DNA of 64,000 nucleotides, taken from positions 24,355,588 through 24,419,587 of the forward strand of contig NC_043966.1 of assembly GCF_902148855.1 (NCBI RefSeq), in the 5' to 3' direction. The position numbers and the translations under genes were made by a program. Shown here in pieces: positions 1 through 10,570 of the stretch (positions are counted from its first letter, which is position 1; every line of letters begins with the position of its first letter). Origin of the DNA: Sphaeramia orbicularis (lineage: Eukaryota; Chordata; Actinopteri; Kurtiformes; Apogonidae). The notes beneath the pieces were generated by a model. It was not told the origin of the DNA. It searched no databases and worked only from the letters and a program-made list of their open reading frames with translations.

Positions 1-1342
1 TCTCACACTACTTTTTTTTTTTTTGTCCTACTTGTCTTGTCCAGCATCCTAACAGCAGAATGGTAGTCTGGTTCCTTTGGGTGCTGAACAAATTTGCTTT
101 ACCAAGGGTAACTTCATAAAGTATATGAAGCGCCCTTTGATATTGTACTGTGTTTATTATGAGTTTTGTTGAACCACATTTTGATGCCGGACCTGACATG
201 GGGGGTGGGGGCGGGGGGGTAGAAGAAGGGGAGAGAACAAGAGAGAAGAAGGTGGCGAAGACCCTCACAAGAAAGTATCAACAATACAAACAGCAACAAC
301 CATACCAGTTTGGTTTTAATGTGAAGACAGATCTATGGGTGGCCACTGTTTTCGACATCATCCCACTCTTATGGTAAGAACGGGTACAACTCAGATTTAT
401 AGAGATTAATAAAAATTCAGTGATGGAAATAAATCAACTTAAGATCTTCCTATAATTAAATACGTCCACAAAAGAATAAATGGTCTGTGAAAAACTGCAC
501 AGATGGACATAAAAGAGCAATACAAAAACAACATAAATCATACCTGTATTTTTTAAGAATAGAACAGTCATAACAAGACCTCACACACTAGACTATAAAT
601 ACATCACAAATGTGAATACGATCTGCTGAAGTGCATTGTCTGGGCTGTTAACACATACAGGTATGTTGATAGAAACATGACTGTTTCCCGATAAGATCAA
701 CTTTCTAGGAGCTCCAGTGTCTCTAGTTTTGACGGCTGCTTCAGCTTTAATGATGTTGAGGCTAAAAGTGACACCGTGGTGCCAAAAGCAGTTAGGATTC
801 AGTAATCAGATCCTTGAATATGAGTATTAATACCGCATTGTAAAAATAAACCAAAAGGAAAAGGTATGCAAGTATTATCAGCTAAAGTAAAAGTATACGG
901 TTACATTCCACCTTTTGTTTTATCTAGACTATCTAGGTTAAGGACAAATCCAGATAAAATAACTTGTTGGTAAAATATTTAGAGCAGAACCAGCTCAACA
1001 GTGACTTAAAAGTAGAGTCATTTATCTCACATATCTGCAGCTCAAGAATCTGGTTAAAAGTTATAACATGTTAAGACATATGTCACCATCTCAAAGAAAA
1101 CACTACTCAAACATTTTCCCACATGTATTAGACTACTTAAACAAAATTACAAAATGTATGAATAAATACAGATATACTTCATAACTTCAGTGATATATGA
1201 CATGTATTATTTATAATTACACACTGGGTATAAAAATAGATCACAGCTGAATGTCATGTATGTACTGGACAGTCACATGATATTCATCTTCACTGTCTGT
1301 CTTCACTTTCTGACAAACTGTCCTTCAGTTTGACAGAAAATT
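1..1342. other. alg13 3' UTR and downstream sequence
   Basis: No convincing coding exon is visible. On the minus strand this follows the alg13 stop, so at least part should be 3' UTR. A minus-strand AATAAA (plus-strand tttatt near 153-158) is one possible polyadenylation signal, unproven. The left end has a T-run and a short G-rich patch near 200-220. Confidence 0.4.
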
Positions 1343-4300
1343 TCATTGAACTCCAAGAGCTTTATCTAGAAAGTTAGCAAAGTTTTTTGGCTGTCCAGGT
1401 AAGAATGGCAGGAGAACAGAGAGGTCCATGGTCCGCAGGGTTTCTGTTAGGGTGCTGAAAGATTGGAGGAGAGAAAAGTTACTCATGTTTCACTAAATAA
1501 CTCGGTCATGTGTCTGCATATGTACACCATCAGACGAAACACAAACCTGCATGTACAGTATAGTGAGTGTGAGTCTGCGTGGAGCTGTCGCGCCAGCTCC
1601 ATTTGGTGGTTGTTCATCAGTTTGTCATTTACTACGACCAGCAGTGGCTTCCCTGCACCGAGCGCCTCCAAACAACTTCCTGCTCCTGAAGAGAAAAACA
1701 AACCCACCTTTATTCATGTTTCCAAGAACTGCTTCTTGTGCCCTTTAGCAAGTACTGCTTTCCTTTCATTGGTTTCCATTTGTTGACACCCTTATGTGTT
1801 TACGGTCACTTTTCTGGGTAGTATGTGCACACAAATAACATGTCTGTATTGAGTTACAGATGATGAATATTCATCATAAAAATGACAAGTTTATACTACC
1901 TTAACAAACTAAAGGTAAGTTTTCTGTAAAAGTATCATACAAATATAACTCTTAAACTAGGGCCAGGCAATTTATCTAATTAATTTCAATTAAGGCCTTG
2001 CTTTCTGAAAATTATTAAAAGATTCCTAAATTCCAACATTTAGATTATTATTCTGGAGACATTTTGGCTTAACAAATAAAATTAAGGTCCAACCAATTTT
2101 GTTTCTTGTAATACTAAATGTGAATGTGTTTCTTCTACAGTTTGGTTTTGGTGTTCAGTTCATGTAGGCAGAAAACAGCTGATGAAAGTCATAAATCACC
2201 CATAACACTGGGGAAAAGAATTGTGTTAGAAATTATTCAAAGCAGTTAAATAAATTACATCTAAAAATATGAAATAGTGATTCCATAAAATACTCACACT
2301 TTACACTTGATTAAAACACTTTTTAAGATACCAGATTTTAGGTATTTAGACTTATATTTGGTTTAGTTGTATTTATTTTGTTTCCAACTATAGTTAAATG
2401 GTGTGTTACTTTTGTAATTTACAGATGAATACTTCAAGTTTTTGTTACTCGTTTATTTGGATATAAGCAGAGCAATATAGAATAAAAAGGATAAAAGAAA
2501 TAGGCCTTTCTAAGTTGTCATTTTACCTAAAGTGTTTACTTACTGAAATTATAGAACATAAATGCACTATATTATGATATGTAACATAACTAGGACATGA
2601 GATATTGGTTATATCACACAACTCTACAAGGGAGACAAGAAATCTTACTGAACAGGCTGGAGTTTCATGTTTGTACGTGTCTGAACCATGAGCTGGAGTG
2701 AACACTGAATGAGCCCTGTTGTTGAGGGGAGGTTATTTCTTCACCTGCGTGGCTGATGACGAGATCAGCTCCCTTCATCTCGTCTGCTATGGAGTCTTTA
2801 AATCGAAAAGCCTCCAGTCTGATGTTTGGACAACTGTCGGGAGTCGGGAGGACCGATCCTCTACCGACCTGAAGGACCAGACGCTCATATCCACGAGCTT
2901 TTAAAGTCTGAAGAGGGAATAAACAGAAACACATGACAGCAAGATATTAGACAAGAAATACATTACTTTAGTAGTATGGTTTTCATCACACGGAGATACT
3001 GTCCATTGTCCTTTTTTCTTTTTTTTTTAATATATTTTTTATTTATTTTCCATTTTAATGAATATATGATCATAAAAACAATACAATACTCCAAACAAAC
3101 AAAAAACCCTTCTAACACCCCCCCCCTCCAAAAAAACAAAAAAAAAGCAAAACAAAAAACAAAAACATTGATAATAATATCAGTATGTGCATTACATGTT
3201 GAGCATACACACATTTCAGGGAACATTAATATGCATACAGACACATATATCCAATGCATCATAAGGCCATAATTCGGCAATCCTCTTCATTTCTATTTCT
3301 ATTTCACAATACTAACACTCTGCCCATTATCTGTTATCAATAGCTCAGCTGACAGATGGGACTGTTGTTAATTATTCTCAAATTAAGTTTCTAGACTAAC
3401 CCTGTGCTGGAGCTCCCCTACACAGCCTGACCAAAAACATTCTACACCTAGTATGTCTTGAGTGTCTTTATGTTGATGATGCCATTCATTCACCATGGCA
3501 TCATTTATATAAAGTTATGCAAATCACATTTATTCATGTCAATTTTTGGACGTAGAATGTTGCTCATCCTAGACCTGACAAAGTGAATCAACTTCAGATC
3601 ATAACACTGCCTGTAGCATGTACTGTAGGCACTAGGCATGATGGGTAATCCCTTTATCACCCTTTCATCATACTAGAGCTGTAACCGATTAATCGATTAG
3701 GTGCTTGAAGCCAATGCAAAAATTCCTGATTCGATTAAACAAGTCGAATTGATTGAAGGGAGATATTCTATTGCAGTTTTCCTGAATTGAAGCTTCTTTG
3801 TGCGTCACAATAAGCGTCCATGTGAAACACAACAGTGGAACCAATGTTTAACAGCAGAGAAATGAAGGAAACAAAGCTTTGATTCAGGAAAATTGTGGTT
3901 GAATAATTTTTTTTGGATCACTGAGTCGTTTAATCTGTTGCAGCTCTACATCATACCCTAATGGAGCCATCACTCTGGAACAGGGTCAGTCTGGACTCAT
4001 CAGACCACATGACATTTTTTTCCTTTAAAACACAGTCCAATCTTTATGCTCCCTGGTAAAATGATGGATATTTAAGAAAACAGAAGCTACGCACTGCATC
4101 AGATACAATTAAAAAATGTGTTGCATCTAAACATATTAATCCCAGTGGCAATTATCCAATGAAAGGACCTTAATATTTGTTTGGTTAAATCCAGGTGCAG
4201 ACTTTCATTGGTAGTATTATAGGTTTGATTTCATATTTCTGTTACTCATCAAAATAAATGACAACAGCTTTGTGTATTGTATTGAATTACAATAAGCTGC

Positions 4301-5858
4301 CTACAAACAAAGTTTTGTATTTTAACTTATCAGAGTTTTCACAAATTTCTGGGGGTTCTGGTGGTCAAATTACAGAGGGGCATCGTGGGATTAGGTCTGT
4401 GTATTGCCAAGAATCTGGTGATGCAATACAAATCACAATACGAGGATCACGATACAATATAACACGATATATCATGATACTGTTAAAAAGCAATTTTTTG
4501 TTTCTTTTTTGCTAAATGATTATTTCTGTGAAGAATTAAATTACACCAGAAATCTGCACAAATACTAAACACATTTTTATCTGATCCCAACAGAATCTAA
4601 TGCTATATGACAAAATGTTCCTGTGTTCAAACTTAAATTATGTTTTACAGACATTACAGTTTTAGATCCTATTCAAATGTTCATATTCTATTAGTTCAGA
4701 ACAAACATCAGAAGATTATTTTTGTGCAATTCCAATAAAGGAACTAACAATATTTAATAAAAGAATGTTAAATAATAATAAATAAAATATAAACAAAAAA
4801 GAAAAACAAAACAACTAAAATGAACCTCCACAATTCTACATTTGAATAAACACTTAAAAATATCGATACAGCACTTTTTAACATTGATACAGTATTGTGA
4901 AATGAAATGTCGCGATATATTGCAGAACCGATATTTTCTTACACCCCTACGTGGGATTAGGGGATCTTCGACGAAAAACTCATGTCAGTAATAATATTTA
5001 TAAAAACACATGATTTGTAGATATTATTGTCATTAGGAAGGAAAAATCCAAGAAATATGCTAGCTGATAAGGTAAGTGTAAGTCATTTCTTTTTACTAAA
5101 GACTGAGAAAATGTTTTATTTCCACTTTAAATATAACTAAATCTTTTCTGTAAAGCTCCAGTAGTTGGGTTTATGACAAGAGTATCACTAGATATACACA
5201 AAAACTATATGGACTCAACTCTTCAGCTATACTTCTGTACTACTGAATTCAGTTGCTTCATTCAGTCTCATAGTTACAGGGGTGTAAAGTCATACACCAT
5301 GGGAGGAAATCTTAACACATTTTGGACAATTCTAGGCTTCCAAATTTGTGGGAACATTTTAGAGAAGACCCTTTCCTGTTTCAGCATAACTGTGCCCCAG
5401 TGCACAAAGCAGGGTTCATAAAGGCTTGCTTGGATGACTTTGGTGTTGAAGACCCTCACCAGAACCCTGACTTTAACCCTTGCGTACATCTTTGGGATGA
5501 ACTAGGACTGTGAGCCAGGTCAGTGTCTAAACGGGCAAAAATCCACACAGACATAATTCAAAGTCTTGTAGAAATGCCTTTCTAGAAAAGTTGAAGGTGT
5601 TACAACTGGAAAAGGGGGATCAAATCTAAGGTAATGCCTATGAATTTAGAATGGGATGTGTCACTGTAAGGTCTAGATGGTTCATTCCTTTTGTCCATAC
5701 AGTATAACATCTCACTAGAATCTAATCTTTTGCCTATACTGGAATTGTATTTATTAATTTTGTTGAATCTATTTTTATTGCACTCTTACTCTTTTATTGT
5801 TGTTGTGTTGTAAAGCACTTTGGTCAAATGCGCTCATCATCATCATTATTATTATTAT

Positions 5859-5892
<34 letters not shown>

Positions 5893-5904
5893 TTAATAAT
5901 AATG

Positions 5905-5946
<42 letters not shown>

Positions 5947-6561
5947 GTTAGTAAACTAATACTGTTCCTTGCATGACTGTAAATAAATGACAGCCAAACA
6001 TAAAACTCAGCAGCATTTTTCCCTTTACATTCAGCTAAAGTGACAGAATGAAACCCCTGACTCATTATATGTTTATATCATATTTTTTTGTCAGTAAAGC
6101 AGATATTACACGCATCCTATTATCATATGCAAAACATTATACAGTCACGGAAAAATGTGTACACTTAAAATGTTTGTATATATCTTTAATTCTTTTCCAG
6201 TCGTTTATTTCCAATTCAAACAGTTAAATGTACTGAGTTATTTACTACCACACTGAAGATAAAACAGTCTACCTGACTTTATTCTCACATTTGGACTTCT
6301 GCATCATAGTTCTGATTATTAATGGACACGTGGCCTGATATTCACTTAAAACAGCTTTGTTACAATATAAACAGGTTCGCTAGGGGTTATAATAGTATAT
6401 AAATAAGGACTATGTATTTCATTGTGTTTGCCTTTACACAAACTTTACCTGCAGGAAAATATTTAAGGTATAAAACTCGCCTGAAGAGCGTCCGAGCTCG
6501 TGATGCGTTCAATGAGCTCATCAAAGCTCGTAGTTCCGACTGTCACGAATACGGTTTTCAT
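1343..6561 (-). CDS. alg13: ALG13 UDP-GlcNAc transferase subunit (short form), 4 exons
   Basis: Catalytic subunit of the ALG13/ALG14 enzyme, which adds the second GlcNAc to dolichol-PP-GlcNAc on the cytosolic face of the ER. Coding exons, in order, are 6481-6561, 2745-2907, 1547-1685 and 1343-1454; they join in phase to 164 codons plus a TGA stop (1343-1345), the size of the short vertebrate form. Exon 1 reads [20 protein letters not shown], the conserved N-terminus. Exon 2 ends ADLVISHAG and exon 3 continues [20 protein letters not shown], the nucleotide-sugar binding loop of the GT28 family, followed by [11 protein letters not shown]. Exon 4 ends with LDKALGVQ. There is no membrane segment; the protein is expected to be anchored by ALG14. 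The OTU/Tudor extension of the long mammalian isoform is not seen, and the frame closes in exon 4. Intron 1 has a GC donor. Confidence is high for identity and boundaries. Confidence 0.95.
3674..3948. mobile_element. Non-autonomous hAT element, 275 bp
   Basis: The ends are inverted repeats: left TAGAGCTGTAACCGATTAAT, right end reverse-complementing to TAGAGCTGCAACAGATTAAA. An exact 8-bp target duplication CATCATAC flanks it at 3666-3673 and 3949-3956. It has no coding capacity. It lies in alg13 intron 1. The exact duplication suggests a fairly recent insertion. Confidence 0.85.
4392..4949. mobile_element. Non-autonomous hAT element, 558 bp
   Basis: Begins TAGGTCTGTGTATTGCCAAG and ends TCTTACACCCCTA; the terminal bases are imperfect inverted repeats. 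The flanks carry an 8-bp duplication CGTGGGAT (4384-4391 and 4950-4957). The interior is AT-rich with cgatac/cgatat-like motifs near both ends, a pattern common in fish hAT deletion derivatives. No transposase segment is recognised. It lies in alg13 intron 1. Confidence 0.8.
5205..5706 (+). mobile_element. Degraded Tc1-like transposon remnant
   Basis: About 500 bp with the general layout of a fish Tc1 element: the left end contains tatatggac and the right end ttgtccatacagtata. In between, a reading frame (about 5322-5513) retains the C-terminal part of a Tc1 transposase, including [19 protein letters not shown] and [10 protein letters not shown] around the conserved DxNPIEHLWDEL region. It is much shorter than a full element (about 1.2-1.6 kb) and the middle is missing, so it is inactive. 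It lies in alg13 intron 1. Confidence 0.7.
5831..5943. repeat. Compound ATC/ATT then AAT microsatellite
   Basis: A tract of (atc)n and (att)n runs into (aat)n of about 80 bp. The two halves are complementary, so this can fold as a hairpin as well as slip. Confidence 0.9.
6481..6561 (-). CDS. alg13: alg13 coding exon 1 with GC donor
   Basis: Encodes the first 27 residues, starting at the ATG at 6559-6561 and ending in codon CAG. The donor reads CAG|GCGAGT, with GC at 6479-6480 instead of GT. The next exon begins in phase 0 at 2907 after a pyrimidine-rich CCCTCTTCAG acceptor. The join gives [13 protein letters not shown], which fits the family. No GT close by restores the same protein. Confidence 0.9.
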
Positions 6562-6720
6562 ATCTGTTTAGTTTTTAAACTCTTTATACTATAAGGCTTG
6601 CAGCTTCCACTTTAGACACCTCATCCTTTTCCAGCTGACACATGAAGTCACTACTGCTTCCGCCTCCGAACGGGTTTCACATTACACCGTGCTGCCACCT
6701 ACAGGTCTGGAGCTGTAATG
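6562..6720 (-). promoter_or_regulatory. alg13: Probable alg13 promoter and 5' UTR
   Basis: This is the sequence directly upstream of the alg13 start codon. It is richer in CG dinucleotides than the flanks. No TATA box or mapped start site can be assigned from the sequence. Confidence 0.35.
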
Positions 6721-9700
6721 TCCTCTAACCCTGCAGTCACTGTAAAGAAGGCACTGTGGGTTATAGATGTTGATAGCTGTAGTTACACGTGATATTACTG
6801 ATATGTATGTATGTAGTGTATAATGCATATGTTTATACAGCACTTATAAATGTTACTGTTCCATTGTAGCCTGTTATTCATTTTGTTTTACTTCACTGTT
6901 TAACACAGTGAAACTGCATTTACCTCAAAGTGAAGGAGTACAATGACACATAATCATAACACCAGTGAGGTCAGATTAAATAGATTATATTATCAGATTA
7001 GATATCAGATTAAAACTATCTGTTACAAAGGGAGTGACTGAATACATCTGTAGATCTCTTCCTGCTGTTCAATGTTCAGTGAAGCTCACAAGTAAAACTC
7101 ATGCGATATGTAAAAGAAAACACGTCTGAGTTACTGGTATAAAACCAATCTGTCCAGTACTGACAGAGTGCAGACATTCATTAATAAAACAGAATGTAAA
7201 CAGATTTCGAGCTGCTGGGATTTCATGTGACACTGCACAGAAAACAGGAGGAGGATGGGGGTCAGAAGAGGTCAGAGGTCATGGATGATGGAGAAGGAAG
7301 TTCAATAAAATACTGAAGTTCACCACATGATGAATTCAATGCAGAAGACAAGTCTCATGATGAGGAGGAAGGACCTGCCTGATGGACGGATTCATCTGCA
7401 AATTAGAACAAATACTTAAATCACTGACTACACAGACTCATGACAAAAATTAACAAATTAATAAGTCTGATATAAGTGTTTGTGGCAGATTGTGGCTGCT
7501 GATTACAGATATTTTCCCAGGGTATCAGATACTTAAAACCTTTTTGTGACCAAATTTAATTGTGTTTAATCTTCAGGTCAGTTGTATATACGTGATCCTG
7601 TGCAGAGGGAGGTTTTATGCAGCTACCATTATAAATATTAGAATGATTTCAGGTTTAAGGTTTTCTTAGGTCATAAATGTGTACTTTGATACAGAGGAGC
7701 TTGACTCGCTTTGACAAAAATAAATAAATGAATGATGGATGGATAAATACAAATAGCATTTCAGATATCTGAGTTATACCCTGTACACTGTACCTGTACA
7801 CTTCATTATCATCACTTTGTTTTGTGCCCGTTCTGGCCTGTATAATTCATCAGACAGATCTGGGCTGCGTGTGATGTTCCACTTCCTGTACCTGAACATG
7901 CATGTGCTCAAACCTGCTGACAGTGCTCCTGGAGGAATCAGGGCATTAAAGTTTGTCCCTGACATTGACAACTGGGCTCAGGGACCTGTGTCACCTCACC
8001 TGTCCGCCATGAAAACCTGAATCAGGTTAATGAAGGGAGCAGGTGTCTTGAGATGAAGTGAGATAAAAATGAACGCAGAAACTGTTTTTTTGTTTCGTTA
8101 TTTTGCAGCAGGTCCTAAAATCCTTGAGATAAAATTTGGATCAAATAAAATACACTATGTAAAATTAAACATGTGTAAGAAGTATAAGTAACAGTGATTT
8201 AATGATTACGTATGTGATTTTGTCAAGTTTACATCTCAGGTTGTAAATGTTTTAGGGTCATAGAGCTGTTTCTATTGGATCACATTACATTTTTTTACAG
8301 AGTAAAATGTATAAGAATACTGTAATACGTGAATTAACTCATTCTGAACTAAGATAGAGGAAGAGTTTTCTCTAGAGGAATTTCAATACTGACCTCAACA
8401 AGGCCATGAGAGGTGTAGAAATGTCAGATGTAACAGATAAAACAAAATGAAAAATGACAGAATGACACTTATTTGTGTTTTTCTTCTTAAAAATGCATAA
8501 GAAAAACACAATGACAAAAAATTGAGGGAAAAAAAAGATACAACATAAAAAAAATGTAATGGGTCTGATTCACGGCCTAAATTTGTGAATTTGTGGCCCA
8601 AGGAGTCACAACATTTATACTTTGGGTCTTGAGCTGAGAAAGTGTGGGACTGTTTCTCTACACTTGGGGTGTCAAACACTATTTACAAAGTGCAAAAATT
8701 ACACTGAAGATACAAACACATAAAGTCACAGGCTATTTTGCTCTTATTTTACTGGTCTGGCCTGCTTGAGATCACATTGGGCTGTATGTGGCCCCTGAAC
8801 TAAAATGAGTTTGACACCCCTGCATTAGACTATTACATTTGTTCCGCTGGATGAACATTTTCTTGGATAAGATTTGTTGTCTTAAAACATAAGTACTTTC
8901 ATAATTTTATAATCATGACTCATGTTAATGTAGTCACTGCAAGACAGAGGGTTCTGTGTTCTATTATATCCAGAAAAGTGTCTGTTGAACACTTTGATGC
9001 CTTCATGAAGATGACTGTAAAATAAACATAAAAGGTGTGAATGAATTTGACCTTTAAATCATATTGCAAGTAAATGTCTGAGTCAAATTTGGCAATATTT
9101 TGTTTTCAGATTCTCAGTCAATCTGAAAATGTGTCTGATCACTGATGTTGCCAATATTCTGCCATGAGATTTTCAGTTTATTAAATATTTCAACTTTTTT
9201 TTTTTTTTTTTGCCTCTAATCAAATTTGTTTCCTTTTTCTTTTAAATGGAGTAAAATTACATCAAAACTCTTTTTCTTTCTTTTTTTAACCATTTTTATG
9301 GAGAAAACCTTTCCACAAGTTTTTAAAAACTGATAAAATTTTCCTCACCATCTTTCTGTTAATCCTCTATAGGGTGCTCATGGAAATACTCTGAAATTCA
9401 AAATTTCAACTGTAGTGTGTTATTGGACGTCATCTACCTCCTCATTGGTTGCCGTGACAAGTCTCCCTCCTCTTGCCATCAAACATCCAAGCAGCACTTG
9501 CTAAAAAGTAAACACGTGCGATAAAGCAACTGTTACAAGGTCATAATCTGACAAAAATCACTCATATTCACTATTTACAGCTTTGAAATTTCTATAAAAT
9601 CTCTCTGAATCACTGTAAAGTGTTATAAAAACCAACATGCTTCTGGACCTCACTGAGGCATGCGATCGGCCCCATATTTAATGTTTGTGGAAATTACCAA

Positions 9701-10399
9701 AAATAGTCCCTTGCCCAATAAAGGGTTAAAGATGAAACAATATATATCAAACAATGTCACTATAAAGATGTCATTTCACAGACGGCAGTGGCAGTTACTT
9801 GTTATATTACAGATTTTTCACTAGTTTGTACCATTGAATATATGCTCACTGAAAAAAAATCTCCTATACTACAATCTTCTTCAGTGTCTTAATAGAGAAG
9901 GTTACTGATTTCAAAACAATTTCCTCAAACCAAAATAAAGTGACCTATTTTGATCTCAGTAGATACCCCTAAAATTTTTCTGACTTTTCCTACACTTTAA
10001 AGACCTTCTACTTCATTTTTTTTTTAAATTTACAGAACTTATCCAGGTTTTTCTTGAACATAGCAACCAAACATTTTAGTTTCTAAATTTAAGTTGTAGT
10101 AACTGTATGTAACCAAAAAGCAGATTGAACTTGGATGTTTAAAACCCTTAACTTAACATGGAAACCACTGCACCTCACTGCTGACAGGAATAATATTTAT
10201 AGAGCCTGTGATGTAAGAACACCAAGCAAGAGAGAACAGGAAATCACCCTGGATGACAAAACTACTCTGATAAACTTATAATTAATCTTTTAGTCTGTAT
10301 ATTTATCCTTTTGATATTGTGTGTGTTTGTGGCCTGTGGTGTTTCTCATGTTGTAACATCACACATCTCTGCTGTGCTTTCTCTCTTGTGGTGTGGACA
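6721..10399. other. Intergenic region with repeat fragments
   Basis: No coding exon is recognised on either strand. It holds a short hAT-like fragment at 8663-8822 and T-rich patches near 9190-9210. A GC-richer open stretch lies at about 7817-8020 but has no splice support or family match. If the exon at 10400-10570 is real, its upstream exons should lie here or further left on the plus strand; I could not identify them. Confidence 0.4.
8663..8822. mobile_element. Short hAT-like MITE fragment
   Basis: The left end cttggggtgtcaaac and the right end gagtttgacacccctg are near-perfect inverted repeats, and the interior has gggctgtatgtggcccctga. The same end motifs occur in the longer element at 61101-62030. 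No clean 8-bp duplication is visible, so it is older or altered at the edge. Confidence 0.6.
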
Positions 10400-10570
10400 G
10401 ACACAAACGCAGCATGGAACCAGGATGAGGCGTCCAAAAGCAGGTTTCTCCTGAAGGAGTTTGGTGACCCCACTGACTCAGACTCTTCAGGGCCCCCCAC
10501 AACACCCCCTCCGCACCAACAGCAGCTGCCATCTCTCGGAGAAGCAGCGAGCACCAGCAGCTCCACCTGA
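10400..10570 (+). CDS. Unidentified terminal coding exon
   Basis: A plus-strand open stretch follows an acceptor (AG at 10398-10399, preceded by ctttctctcttgtg) and ends in TGA at 10568-10570. It encodes about 56 residues containing NAAWNQDEASKSRFLLKEFG, then DPTDSDSSG, PPTTPPPH and a Q/S-rich tail ending STSSST. Codon choice is strongly coding-like, with many G/C third positions inside an AT-rich neighbourhood. The charged and Pro/Ser-rich composition suggests a disordered C-terminus. I do not recognise the family and cannot find its upstream exons. A chance open frame is the alternative. Confidence 0.45.
   Translation, partial: DTNAAWNQDEASKSRFLLKEFGDPTDSDSSGPPTTPPPHQQQLPSLGEAASTSSST

Noticed and set aside
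7817-8020. 67-codon plus-strand frame with a relatively normal residue mix
   Set aside because: No acceptor and donor pair fits it, no family was recognised, and the opposite strand is also open.
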